From assembly GCA_018266795.1 (NCBI GenBank), contig JAFDZV010000013.1, forward strand, positions 206,640-251,790: a DNA stretch of 45,151 nucleotides, read 5' to 3'. Shown piece after piece: positions 35,972-44,941 of the stretch (position 1 is the stretch's first letter; each line of letters starts with the position of its first letter). The position numbers and the translations under genes were made by a program. Origin of the DNA: Bacteroidota bacterium. GTDB taxonomy: Bacteria > Bacteroidota > Ignavibacteria > OLB7. Under the pieces are notes generated by a model. It ran no database searches, had not been told where the DNA came from, and saw only the letters and a list, made by a program, of their open reading frames with translations.

Positions 35972-36055
35972 CGGATCGCGGCCCCGCGCGCTGTGCGGAG
36001 GAGCGCCCGCTGCACGAACAGCGCTCTGCGATACGTTCCAGGCTTCATGCGTTCG

Positions 36056-39000
36056 CTACCGTCGCGAAGCCATCGCCGGCTGCTCGTCGCCGGTGGCGAG
36101 AATCTCGCGGCGAAGCCGCATCGTCTCCGGCTCCAGTTCCACGCCGAACTCGCGCTTGATCAGCTTGCGGCATTTCTCCCACTGCTTCAGCGCGGCGGAG
36201 CGATTGCCGCTTTCGTTGTAGAGCCGGATCAATGCGCGGTGCGCCGCCTCATCGAACGGATCGCGCGTAAGCTGGTCGCTAATGGCCTCGATGCCGGCCG
36301 TGTACTGGCCGCTGCGCAGAGCGATGCGCGCCACTGCGAGCGCCGCATGGCGAACAACCTCGCGCAGCCGGTCGCGCGCGGCATCCACCCATTCCGCGTA
36401 GACATCTGCGGCGAACTCCCCCTTGCGCGAAAGGAGAAGCGCACGGCGAAACTCATCGAATGCGGCGCCGGTCTTGCCGCTTCGCTCCAGCTCCTCTCCG
36501 CGCTCCGCCGCACGCAGGATCTCCAGTGCGTCCACCCAGACACTTCCCTCGAGCTCGGCGTTGATATTCAGTTCCACGCCGCTGGCTCCCACGGCAAGGA
36601 TGCTGTTTGCCGATCCGCATGCGGCCCGCGCCGCGCTTGCCGCGTTGTACAGCGCCTTCTTCTGCTGTTCCTGCGTGCGTGCCTTCGGCGCAACACGCAG
36701 CGCCAGCTCCTCGCGGGTCGGGGCCCGGTTCAGCACCTCCGCCGCAACCAACGCCGTCAGCAGCGTACGCGCGGCCTCGCGGCCGAACACTCCCTCCCCC
36801 AGCTCCATATAGGAATGCGGTCGCATCAGACGGAGATGGCCCATGAGGAAGAGTCGCGCGCGATCGATCGGCCCGGAATCCGCGGAGCGGCTGTTGCGGA
36901 CCACGGCAAGCGCAGCCGTCTGCGACATCGACCCGAGACGTTCGAACTGCGCGGCGCAGTCGCGATTCGACGGAACGGAGACCGCCTGCGCCTCGACACG
37001 GAAGATCGTGGAGAGCTGCGCGATGCGATTGATCATCCCCTTCTCCGACATCTTCGCAAAGAGCGCCCTGGCGCTTTCCAGCGCATCGTCCACAAGCGAC
37101 TCCGCCCGCTCCGGATCGCGCTGCCCCCAGCGAAGCTTCACGGTTATTGCAGCGCTGCGGTATTCCACTTCCTTCGACCAGTCGTACACCCGCTCGCACG
37201 CATCGGCCGCGCTGGCGATTGCAGCTAGCGCCTCCGGATAGGAACGCTCCGCGCACTCGATCGTTGCCAGCAACATGTCGGCAATGAAGCGCAGCGGCGG
37301 CGATGCCATGCCGGTCGCCTCGGCGTAGAGCGTACGATAGGCGATCCCCGCCTGCCGGGCCGATTCGGGATCGAACGCAACCACGTGCGGATCGGGCCAG
37401 CCTTCACCACCGCGCGAGCCGGATGGCCAGCTGAGCGCGATCGGCGCCTCCACCGGGAGCAGGCAGCGCCACCGCAGCCAGGCGCGATACAGCTGCAGCA
37501 CGGAACGCACATCGGGAAGCGCGTTGTCCGGAAGCGCATTCTCCGTGAGTTCCAACTCTATCAGCATCGTCTCGGTAAGGCCAAGCGCCTCCACCAGACG
37601 TCCGGCTGCTACCAGGGCGGGAACAAGCTGCACCAGCAGCACCGCATAGCTGAACGCAAGGTCCCATGGGAACTGCTTCGACGTGGAACGATGCCGCAGC
37701 ACCTCCTCGCGCGCATTGATCGCCGTATCGGCGGCAACGGAGGGCTCGCCGTCGGCATAGGCGAAGAGCGCAGTCAGATAACTGTAGGCTACGAAGTGCG
37801 TGATTGCAAGCGGAGCGGAGGCGCGGCTCCAGCTTTCGAAGATCCTCCGCGCCATGAAGATGTCGCCACTGATGATCGCCGCGCGAACCACGCTGGAGAC
37901 CACGGTGAATGGAGGAATGGCCTTTGCCGAAGCGCCGCTGTTGATCGCGGCCAGCAGCTCGCTGCAGAAGAACCGCAGGCTTTCCTCATCGCGCATTCGC
38001 GCCGACCGGACTACGAGATCGGGAAGCACGTTGTACTTCTCGTCGTCGATGCCGAGCTGCTCGGCAAGCTGCATCACGCGCCGCATCTGATTGATCGCCT
38101 CCTGCGGCTTGCCGACCGGCACCAGCGCGGCGCGTATCCGGGTGATCTGAAGCTCCGTCACCATCCGGGCCTGCGGATCCTCGATGCGGCTGAGCGCATG
38201 CCACGCCTCGTGCACCAGGCCGCTCACATCCACGTTGCGATCGTTGTAGAAGCGCGCGGCCGCCAGGAGCACGCAGCCCTCGGCATGCAGATCCAGGCAC
38301 TCCGGCTCCGTACGCGTCAGTTCGTAGAGAGTCTCGGCACGCGGGATCGCATCGGCGAAGCGGGTGAAGAGCTGATCCCACGAGATCGCCTGGATCAGGG
38401 CGCGTGCATATTCGCGTGTCGTAAGGCGATCGCGGTTGGCAAGGAAGACATCGCACACGAGCGCACGATGCTCCCCATCCCATTGATGGTAGATGCTGGC
38501 GGAGCCGATCATCGGATCGATCACCTCCGCACGCTCGGCGGTCGAATCCGGAAGCATCTCCAGCAGAACGCGAAAGAGATCCGGGTCGAACGTCCAGCGA
38601 TACGCGGAGAGGCGCAGGTTCGACCTCGAGAGCACCATGCGCGCAACCGCGCGCAGTTCCTCCTCCGTACGGGTCTGGCGATGCGCCTCGAACAGGCTGT
38701 CGTGTGCGAACGTCACCTCATCCGGGTTGGAGAAGATCGGCTTGATCAACCGGCTGGCTTCCAGCCGCTCCAGGATTGGAGCGATATCATGATGCGCATC
38801 GTTGCCGTTCATCAGCCCCAGCCATTCGGCGAGTTCATCGCGACGCGCCTGGCCGCTCACGCACCCGAGCAGAAGAAGTATCTGGCGCTCCTCCGTGTCC
38901 AGGCCGCGAATCTTCTCCTCCGACATCCTCTCCTGCTTCAACAGCCGGCGATCGTAGTTGGCCCCCAGCTTCCACCTCCCTTTGGCATCCAGCGTCAACA

Positions 39001-39811
39001 CGCCTCGCTGTTCCAGATGCTGCGCCAGTTCAACGGTACGCCCCGGCACCCCTTCGCTTGCGTGCGCAATGTCGCCGGTAAGCTGCGCGCTTACGCGTGC
39101 GCCGTAGAGTTCTGTCAGTAGCTCCGCAATCTCCTCCGTTGCAAGCGGCTGTATGTAGATCTGGTCCAGCAGCATCACGCGCAGCGCATCGCGGATACGC
39201 TCCGCTTCCGGCGCGTCGCGCCGAAGCGTCACGAGAATCAGCACCGGTGCGTTGCGCAATCCGGCGTTCAGCGCGGAGAGTGCCGCCAGATCCTCCTCCG
39301 GCATCCACTGAATATCTTCCAGCAGCAACACCACCGGCCTGAAGCGTGCGGCATGGATGAGCACCGATGCGATCAACGCGGCATATGTATCGGGATCGGG
39401 GACGGCAACCGCGCCGAGCTGGGCATCGAGACTGAGCGAGGCGCTCAGCATCGGAAGCCGGGCAAGCAGCGGGTAATAGGTGGTGTCGGTGAAGAGCGCG
39501 CGCAGGCGCTGCTGCGCGAACGGCTCGGCCAGCAGATCGTCCAGCGCATCGAAGAGCGGTGCCAGCGCCGGGCGGCGCAGATGCGCACTGTAGGCGCCGT
39601 GCGGCGTGAAGCTCCGGTCATCTCGGTCCAGCATCGAGAGGAACTGCTCCGCGACCGCCGTTCTTCCGATGCCGCCGAATCCCTCGATCAGAATCAGATG
39701 CCGCCCACGTTCATAGTTCCCCTCGAGACGACTTCTATGTTGAACCAGGCGATCCAACTCCTTACGTCGACCGACAAAGTGGATGCGCCCTTGTTGGAGA
39801 TTGGAAGTCAT
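36056..39811 (-). CDS. Giant AAA/TPR/BTAD regulator with Walker A Lys-to-Arg change
   Basis: A protein of about 1251 residues of the same build as its convergent neighbour. It has an FVGRRKELDRLV segment and a STAND ATPase whose Walker A reads GFGGIGRT (44-51), with Arg50 where Lys is expected, while Walker B VLLLEDIQ (161-168) is intact. A long helical TPR-like region follows, then a winged-helix-like segment (about 1010-1110) and a clear BTAD domain at the end (EWVDAARDRLREVV, RDPFDEAAHRALIRLY, REFGVELEPET). The Lys-to-Arg change may weaken ATP binding or turnover. The start is uncertain: ATG 39811 is close to the conserved part; ATG 39889, directly after GGAGG, would add 26 residues. The C-termini of the two genes are only 84 bases apart. 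Confidence 0.85.
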   Translation of the reverse strand: MTSNLQQGRIHFVGRRKELDRLVQHRSRLEGNYERGRHLILIEGFGGIGRTAVAEQFLSMLDRDDRSFTPHGAYSAHLRRPALAPLFDALDDLLAEPFAQQRLRALFTDTTYYPLLARLPMLSASLSLDAQLGAVAVPDPDTYAALIASVLIHAARFRPVVLLLEDIQWMPEEDLAALSALNAGLRNAPVLILVTLRRDAPEAERIRDALRVMLLDQIYIQPLATEEIAELLTELYGARVSAQLTGDIAHASEGVPGRTVELAQHLEQRGVLTLDAKGRWKLGANYDRRLLKQERMSEEKIRGLDTEERQILLLLGCVSGQARRDELAEWLGLMNGNDAHHDIAPILERLEASRLIKPIFSNPDEVTFAHDSLFEAHRQTRTEEELRAVARMVLSRSNLRLSAYRWTFDPDLFRVLLEMLPDSTAERAEVIDPMIGSASIYHQWDGEHRALVCDVFLANRDRLTTREYARALIQAISWDQLFTRFADAIPRAETLYELTRTEPECLDLHAEGCVLLAAARFYNDRNVDVSGLVHEAWHALSRIEDPQARMVTELQITRIRAALVPVGKPQEAINQMRRVMQLAEQLGIDDEKYNVLPDLVVRSARMRDEESLRFFCSELLAAINSGASAKAIPPFTVVSSVVRAAIISGDIFMARRIFESWSRASAPLAITHFVAYSYLTALFAYADGEPSVAADTAINAREEVLRHRSTSKQFPWDLAFSYAVLLVQLVPALVAAGRLVEALGLTETMLIELELTENALPDNALPDVRSVLQLYRAWLRWRCLLPVEAPIALSWPSGSRGGEGWPDPHVVAFDPESARQAGIAYRTLYAEATGMASPPLRFIADMLLATIECAERSYPEALAAIASAADACERVYDWSKEVEYRSAAITVKLRWGQRDPERAESLVDDALESARALFAKMSEKGMINRIAQLSTIFRVEAQAVSVPSNRDCAAQFERLGSMSQTAALAVVRNSRSADSGPIDRARLFLMGHLRLMRPHSYMELGEGVFGREAARTLLTALVAAEVLNRAPTREELALRVAPKARTQEQQKKALYNAASAARAACGSANSILAVGASGVELNINAELEGSVWVDALEILRAAERGEELERSGKTGAAFDEFRRALLLSRKGEFAADVYAEWVDAARDRLREVVRHAALAVARIALRSGQYTAGIEAISDQLTRDPFDEAAHRALIRLYNESGNRSAALKQWEKCRKLIKREFGVELEPETMRLRREILATGDEQPAMASRR

Positions 39812-39901
39812 TGGAACCGATGATGCGTAAGAGGAATCGGCTGGCACGAGGGCAACGCACACGGCGCAGGGATAGTTGCGCGTGCGCATCCTCCGCACCC
39901 G

Positions 39902-39971
39902 ACAGTTCCTGTCGAAAGCGGGATGCGCTTCGGAGCCTGCAGGCCCCGCGGCGCCAAATGTCAGGAACTCT
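39902..39971. repeat. 66-bp element with inverted-repeat ends, copy B
   Basis: The core 39904-39969 begins AGTTCCTG and ends CAGGAACT, a perfect 8-bp inverted repeat. It aligns without gaps to 17764-17829. The inner GCC-TGCA-GGC hairpin (39935-39944) matches in position. On the minus strand it ends 15 bases before the possible start codon (39889) of the giant regulator. Relative to the neighbouring gene it is therefore inverted compared with copy A. Confidence 0.55.
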
Positions 39972-40176
39972 GCGATTCGATTGCCGGTGCGATTGCACGA
40001 AGGGTTGTCAATCTACACTATACGTTCCTAACAAAACAGCCCCGCGTACTCGGCGAGCATTGCAGTCGGGCGCTAACAACGCCCACGGCCTCATCATCCG
40101 GACCATGCGGCATCGAGCAGCGCCCAAGCAGGAGTTGCGAAGGAATTGATTGTGCGATATGGTGGGGATCGCATAC

Positions 40177-40220
40177 AAAAAGCCCCTGCTCGTTTTCGTT
40201 GCCGAAGGACTGGCAGGGGC
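40177..40220 (-). terminator. Intrinsic terminator, minus strand
   Basis: Read on the minus strand, GCCCCTGC pairs with GCAGGGGC (40213-40220 with 40182-40189) and is followed at once by TTTTTG. It would stop a transcript coming from the 40.2-40.6 kb gap before the giant regulator gene. Confidence 0.8.
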
Positions 40221-40470
40221 CTCGGGCACGAATGATCCCCCCGGACTCATTCGCACCAACGCTTTCAACCAGACCATGCCCGGTGCGCCCGCCGCCGTTC
40301 GATCAACCGGAACTTCTCCGGAGGAACGGCCGGGGCGGGTACAGCGGCTGCCTGGCCAGAAGCCCCCGACGGCATCGAAACGGAATACATCGGGGGCGAC
40401 GATGTTCACCGCTTGGAGACATCATGTGCGAATCGGTTCCCGGGTTTCGACAACCATATTCTGGCCGCGA

Positions 40471-40500
40471 AGCACCCGTAACCTACCGGTGCTTTTCTTC
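40471..40500 (+). terminator. Intrinsic terminator, plus strand
   Basis: AGCACC (40471-40476) pairs with GGTGCT (40488-40493) around an 11-base loop, and the stem runs into TTTTCTTC. It lies upstream of the response regulator and so must end some other transcript. Confidence 0.65.
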
Positions 40501-40612
40501 CGAAAATGCGAGCCGACGGCAAAAGAACGTGGGATAATGATGCAGGAGAGCGTAAATTTCGGCTTCACTGTTTCGAGACTGGACAAATTCTCAGGGGGAG
40601 CATTCGATCGCC

Positions 40613-41311
40613 ATGAGTCAGATCAGAATTCTCATCATAGACGATGACGCCGAGCTGAACGATCTTCTCGGCGCGTTCTTCGAATCGCAGAACGCGCTGG
40701 TTGCAACCGCAGAGCGGCCCACGATCGGCTTGAAGAAGCTGCGTGAGTTCCACCCGGACGTCATCGTACTCGACGTCATGATGCCGGAGATGGACGGCTT
40801 CGAGACCGCGAAGAAGATTCGCGAGATCTCCAGCGTTCCCATCATCATGCTCACCGCGCGCGGAGACGTGAACGACCGCATTACCGGACTCGAGACCGGA
40901 GCGGACGACTATCTCTCGAAGCCCTTCGATGTGCGGGAACTCTGGGCACGCATCCAGGTGGTGCTCCGGCGCACGATGAAGGAGTTCGGCACGGACGGCA
41001 CGTATGTGTTCGACGGCCTCGAAGTGGATGTCAACACGCAGTCTGCACGGCTGGACGGCGAGGCTCTGGAACTGACCACTGCGGAGTTCGAGATGCTGCG
41101 GCTGTTTGCGGAGAACCCGCAGAAGCCGCTCGATCGCGACTTCATGATGGAGCAGACCCGCGGCATTCCGTGGGAATCGTTCAATCGTTCGGTGGACGTC
41201 GTGGTAAGCCGGCTTCGCCAGAAGCTGGGCGATGACCCGCGCCATCCCCGCTTCCTGAAGACAATCTGGGGAACCGGCTACATGTTCATCGGTCGTCCTG
41301 CCGGCGAGTAG
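40613..41311 (+). CDS. OmpR/PhoB-family response regulator
   Basis: A 232-residue regulator with a receiver domain (residues 4-118) carrying Asp11/Asp12, phosphoacceptor Asp54 (IVLDVMMPEMDG) and the conserved Lys in LSKPF, joined to an OmpR-type winged helix (about 132-230; ELTTAEFEMLRLF, SFNRSVDVVVSRLRQKLGDD and the terminal GTGYMF wing). It should bind direct-repeat sites when phosphorylated. The histidine kinase 295 bases downstream on the same strand is the likely partner; an 8-bp GGCCGCAC/GTGCGGCC hairpin (41337-41356) lies between them. AGGGGGAG precedes the ATG at somewhat long spacing. Confidence 0.95.
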   Translation: MSQIRILIIDDDAELNDLLGAFFESQNALVATAERPTIGLKKLREFHPDVIVLDVMMPEMDGFETAKKIREISSVPIIMLTARGDVNDRITGLETGADDYLSKPFDVRELWARIQVVLRRTMKEFGTDGTYVFDGLEVDVNTQSARLDGEALELTTAEFEMLRLFAENPQKPLDRDFMMEQTRGIPWESFNRSVDVVVSRLRQKLGDDPRHPRFLKTIWGTGYMFIGRPAGE

Positions 41312-41606
41312 CAGCCTGGTCCGCGAAGCGTCCGGCGGCCGCACGCGTGTGCGGCCCGGCATTCCACACGATGCCGTGCACGTCGGTACGCTCCCCGTCG
41401 AGGCAGATCGTGCACGGCATGGCTGCCTTCGTTGTTGAACGCCTGCGTTCAGTTGCGTGGGAATGGAAGGCCGTTCCCACGGCATGTACTCCCCGCCGCC
41501 CGCTGCCGGATGCCATCGCAGCGGCACAATGAGCGGCGCCTTCCCTCCGCCATTCGTCAATCATCTCTTCGCGCTTCCGATCGTTCCCGGACGATCGTTT
41601 ACGATC

Positions 41607-43010
41607 ATGTCGGCACAGACCTCACAGTCCTCGGCTTCACAGTCACAGCCAGAGGGAACGCATGTTCTCTTCTGGAAAGTGCTCGTGCTGGTGATCGCGA
41701 CGGCGATGGTTGCCACCTTCGCCATCGGCCTGTATTCACGATATGCGCTTCGCGACAACTACAACACCTTCCTGCGGGAGCAGATCGCGAGCTATCTGAC
41801 GATGGTGGTACAGACGATCGGCACTCCGCCGGATACCAGTGCGGCGCGCTACGTGGCGGCACACTATCCGCTGGATGTCCGTGTAGAACACAACGGCTTC
41901 GCGTGGTCCAGCGCCGGCAGCCTCACGCCGCCGTTCGCCACCATCCTGGAGGAAACGGACCAGTCCGTGTTCGATCGCGGCGACACGATTCTGTTCCGCG
42001 AGTTCGACCAGCATCTTCACGGCATCGTTCGCAGCGGCGGCTGGACATACGAGATCAGGCTTCGTTCGGAGCCGAAGGAGGGCCTGGTTCTTCCGGCCAC
42101 GATCGGGCTGGGTGTGATCCTCCTGCTATTGCTGTATGCGGCCTACCGGGTGGTGCAGCGCCTGCTTCGCCCCATCCCCGCGCTGATGCAGGGTGTGAAG
42201 GCGGTGGCATCGGAGAACTTCGAGCATACGGTGCCGGTGGAGTCGAACGATGAACTGGGGGAGTTGACCAAGGCGTTCAACGCAATGTCGCAGCGGCTCG
42301 CAGCCGTGATTGCCTCCAAGCGCCGCCTTCTCTTCGACGTAAGCCACGAGTTGCGCACGCCGTTGACCCGCATGCGGGTGGCAATGGAGATGCTGCCGGA
42401 AGGGCGGGCGAAGGTATCGATCGAACGGAATGTGCACGAGCTGGCCACCATGATCACAGAGCTGCTCGAGAACGAACGTCTCGCCGTGCTTGGCGGAGCT
42501 CTGGTGGTGGAAACCGTGGATGTGGTGGCGCTGGTGCAGAAGGTTGTGGACTCCTTCGTGCACGACAGCGATCGCCTGGAGCTGGACTCGCTGACCGGTT
42601 CGCTGGAGATCACCGCGGACAGCCAGCGGCTCATCGTTGCGCTGCGGAACGTTATCTCCAACGCGCTCAAGTATTCCGCGGAGAGCGGCGGCCCCGTGAA
42701 GGTGACGGTGTTCCCGGACGACAACGGCGCACGCGTGGTTGTTACCGATACCGGCATCGGCATTTCCCTGGAAGCGCAGGCGAAGGTATTCGAACCGTTC
42801 TACCGCACGGACGAATCGCGCACGCGTTCCACGGGGGGATACGGATTGGGGCTCTCGCTGACGAAGTCCATCGTGGATGCCCATGGCGGCGTGATACAGC
42901 TCAGCAGCTCACCCGGCTGCGGCACCACGGTCATGCTCTGGCTGCCGCATGCACCGGCCCAGGGCGCGGCCGTGCGCAACCTCGCGGCACAGCCATCCAC
43001 GCAATCGTAG
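41607..43010 (+). CDS. Sensor histidine kinase
   Basis: A 467-residue kinase of CpxA/EnvZ build. It has a membrane helix at about residues 22-43, a periplasmic sensor of about 115 residues, a second membrane helix (162-182), a HAMP linker (185-236), a HisKA helix with His247 in FDVSHELRTPLTRM, and a HATPase domain with the N box NVISNALKYS, G1 DTGIGI, F box FEPFYRTDESRTR and G2 GYGLGLSLTKSI. It likely phosphorylates the response regulator encoded just upstream. The signal is unknown. Start codons at 41529 and 41607 are both in frame; 41607 puts the first membrane helix close to the N-terminus and is preferred. Neither has a clear ribosome-binding site. Confidence 0.93.
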   Translation: MSAQTSQSSASQSQPEGTHVLFWKVLVLVIATAMVATFAIGLYSRYALRDNYNTFLREQIASYLTMVVQTIGTPPDTSAARYVAAHYPLDVRVEHNGFAWSSAGSLTPPFATILEETDQSVFDRGDTILFREFDQHLHGIVRSGGWTYEIRLRSEPKEGLVLPATIGLGVILLLLLYAAYRVVQRLLRPIPALMQGVKAVASENFEHTVPVESNDELGELTKAFNAMSQRLAAVIASKRRLLFDVSHELRTPLTRMRVAMEMLPEGRAKVSIERNVHELATMITELLENERLAVLGGALVVETVDVVALVQKVVDSFVHDSDRLELDSLTGSLEITADSQRLIVALRNVISNALKYSAESGGPVKVTVFPDDNGARVVVTDTGIGISLEAQAKVFEPFYRTDESRTRSTGGYGLGLSLTKSIVDAHGGVIQLSSSPGCGTTVMLWLPHAPAQGAAVRNLAAQPSTQS

Positions 43011-43088
43011 CCGGGCATCGGCAGGTCAGCGCTCCCCGCGGCGGCGGCGCCATCGGAATGTTCCCCGCAGACCATCGTTGATAGCACA

Positions 43089-43688
43089 ATGATCGAACAT
43101 CTCTCCGGACGCCTGATCGAGAAGACTCCAACGAAGGCCGTGATCTCGGCCGGAGGCGTTGGTTATGCGGCGCTGATCTCGCTGGCAACCTACGAGCGGC
43201 TTCCTGAAGCGGGAGGCGAGGCGGCGCTGCATACGTGGCTGGCCGTACGCGAGGACGCGCTCACCCTGTACGGCTTCGCGACCACCGCGGAGCGCGAGTT
43301 CTTTCTGTTGCTCACCGGTGTAACCGGCGTGGGACCGAAGCTTGCCATCGGCATCCTGAGCAGCGCCGGCGTGGATGTGCTCCGGGAGAACCTGGCTCAG
43401 GGAAACGCCGCTGCGCTTACCCGGCTGCCGGGCATCGGCAGAAAACTGGCGGAGCGCCTTGCGCTGGAACTGCGCGACAAGGTTGGAAGCGTTGCGGCGG
43501 CTGGCCCGGATGGAAGCTCAGCACGCGCCGGCACGCGCGACGAAGCCCTTGCGGCACTGCTGGCGCTTGGATACAATCGCACGGTTGCCGAACGCGCCCT
43601 GCGAAGCGCCCTGAAGGAAGGCCCGGAGAACGAGGCAACGGTGGAGGCATTGATCAAGGCAGCGCTGAAACATGCAGCCGGAACCTGA
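43089..43688 (+). CDS. ruvA: Holliday junction branch-migration protein RuvA
   Basis: RuvA binds four-way junctions as a tetramer and recruits the RuvB motor. The 199-residue protein has the three expected parts: an OB-fold (1-63; IEHLSGRLIEKTPTKAVISA), two helix-hairpin-helix motifs (GVTGVGPKLAIGIL and LPGIGRKLAERLALEL) and the C-terminal RuvB-contacting domain (about 150-199; EALAALLALGYNRTVAERAL). The ATG at 43089 lies 78 bases after the kinase stop and is the family start. ruvB and ruvC are not in the window. Confidence 0.97.
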   Translation: MIEHLSGRLIEKTPTKAVISAGGVGYAALISLATYERLPEAGGEAALHTWLAVREDALTLYGFATTAEREFFLLLTGVTGVGPKLAIGILSSAGVDVLRENLAQGNAAALTRLPGIGRKLAERLALELRDKVGSVAAAGPDGSSARAGTRDEALAALLALGYNRTVAERALRSALKEGPENEATVEALIKAALKHAAGT

Positions 43689-43780
43689 CGCCGCCGACCT
43701 CCTTCCCGGTACCGAGCGCAGCGCCCCGCGCGCACCCGCATGCGAACATCGGTATTCATCGACATCATTCCCTATTCTCC

Positions 43781-44941
43781 TTGCGGAACACTCACACGCA
43801 GCCATCCGCACCGAACCGCCTTCGCGCCGTCGATCTCGCGCGCGGTCTCGCCGCGGCTCTGATGGTGGCCACGCACGTCACGGACGCATTCCTCACCGGC
43901 GGCTGGAAACAGAATGAGGTCTGGTATCAGATCAACATTCTCTTCGGCTTCGTGGCTCCGGCGTTCGCGCTGCTGAGCGGCGTGACGCTGGGCATCACGC
44001 TGGCCCGCCATGCGCACGACGCCGGCGGTCGCGTACGGGTTCCGCGTGCAACGTGGCAGCGGCTGGTTGTGGTGCTCCTGCTGGGCTACTGGCTGCAGGT
44101 TCCGGTGCTCTCCATCCGGCAGCTTATCTACAACCAGCGGCCATTCGAGTTGGCGCGCATGTTCGACGCGAACATCCTGCAGATCATCGCGCTCGTGAGC
44201 ATGGGGCTCGCCGGACTGGTGATCCTGTTTCGCAGCGTGCCGGCTGCTCGCCTCGCGGCGCTCCTGCTGGGGATCGCCTTCGCGGCGGCCACGCCATACG
44301 TCTGGCACGGATCGTTTCAGGCATCGCTCCCGCTCCCGGTTCGCCTCTACCTCTCGCCAACGCCCCCGGCAACCTTCGGCCTGTTCCCCGCAGCCTGCTA
44401 TCTGTTCTTCGGCTTCGCAGCGTCCGGAGTGATTGCTCGCGCCGGAACGGATCGCCGCCTGCAATGGACCCTGGTTGCCGCCGGGCTGATGCTGGTGGTT
44501 CTCTGCCCGTTGGTTACGCCGCTGCTCGAATCATTCCCGCCGAACAACAACTTCTGGGCGCCGAGCATTCAGTACGTCTTCTTCCGCACCGGAGGAGTGT
44601 TCCTTCTGGTTGGAGCGATGTTTGCCGCGGCACGATATCTGCCGCAGCACCGAACCTGGTTGGAATGGGCGGGCTCGCGCTCGCTCGCGATCTATGTGCT
44701 GCACCTGATGGTTGTCTATGGTTCTCCGATGACGATGGGTATGCGCTGGTGGTTCAATGCGATACTGAACGGCGCGCTGGGGCCATGGCTGGTGGGGCTC
44801 TTCATCGCCGCGATGCTTGCTGCATGCACCGTGGCAATCCGGTTCTGGGATCGCCTTCGAACGGACCGCCCCGCGCTCGCGCTCTGGGGGAAACGCCTCT
44901 GGTGGGCGGCGTTCTGGGGAATCTTTCTGCTCAATCCATGA
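43781..44941 (+). CDS. Polytopic membrane protein, DUF1624/acyltransferase-like
   Basis: An integral membrane protein of about 386 residues with around ten hydrophobic segments. The N-terminal motif NRLRAVDLARGLAAALMVATH with its Arg, Asp and His (split here as NRLRAVDLARG and LAAALMVATH) is that of the heparan-alpha-glucosaminide N-acetyltransferase-like (DUF1624) and related acyltransferase superfamily, which move acyl groups across or at the membrane onto sugars or lipids. There is no ATG or GTG upstream of this motif in frame; TTG 43781 is the nearest plausible start, ten codons before the motif, so the start is uncertain. It follows ruvA after 92 bases on the same strand. Substrate unknown. 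Confidence 0.8.
   Translation: MRNTHTQPSAPNRLRAVDLARGLAAALMVATHVTDAFLTGGWKQNEVWYQINILFGFVAPAFALLSGVTLGITLARHAHDAGGRVRVPRATWQRLVVVLLLGYWLQVPVLSIRQLIYNQRPFELARMFDANILQIIALVSMGLAGLVILFRSVPAARLAALLLGIAFAAATPYVWHGSFQASLPLPVRLYLSPTPPATFGLFPAACYLFFGFAASGVIARAGTDRRLQWTLVAAGLMLVVLCPLVTPLLESFPPNNNFWAPSIQYVFFRTGGVFLLVGAMFAAARYLPQHRTWLEWAGSRSLAIYVLHLMVVYGSPMTMGMRWWFNAILNGALGPWLVGLFIAAMLAACTVAIRFWDRLRTDRPALALWGKRLWWAAFWGIFLLNP

Larger units (their letters stand above)
39972..40612. other. Intergenic region bounded by opposing terminators
   Basis: This 641-bp gap separates the giant regulator from the OmpR-type response regulator. No convincing protein is encoded. It holds a minus-strand terminator (40177-40220), a perfect 8-bp inverted repeat GCCCCCGA/TCGGGGGC (40362-40369 with 40390-40397) and a plus-strand terminator (40471-40500). 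A short RNA gene on either strand would fit. GATAAT at 40533-40538 is a possible -10 element for the response regulator. Confidence 0.45.

Noticed and set aside
36001-36026. GAGCGC/GCGCTC hairpin between the two convergent giant regulators as a terminator
   Set aside because: The position is suitable but there is no T-run; stems of this size are common in GC-rich DNA.
40022-40085. Partial similarity to the left end of the 66-bp element (GTTCCTAACAAAAC)
   Set aside because: Only the first 15 or so bases resemble copy A; no right-hand AGGAACT is present, so it may be a decayed copy or chance.
40008-40409. Open frame on the minus strand between the giant regulator and the response regulator
   Set aside because: A terminator with its T-run lies inside the frame, no ribosome-binding site is visible and the translation has no recognisable pattern.
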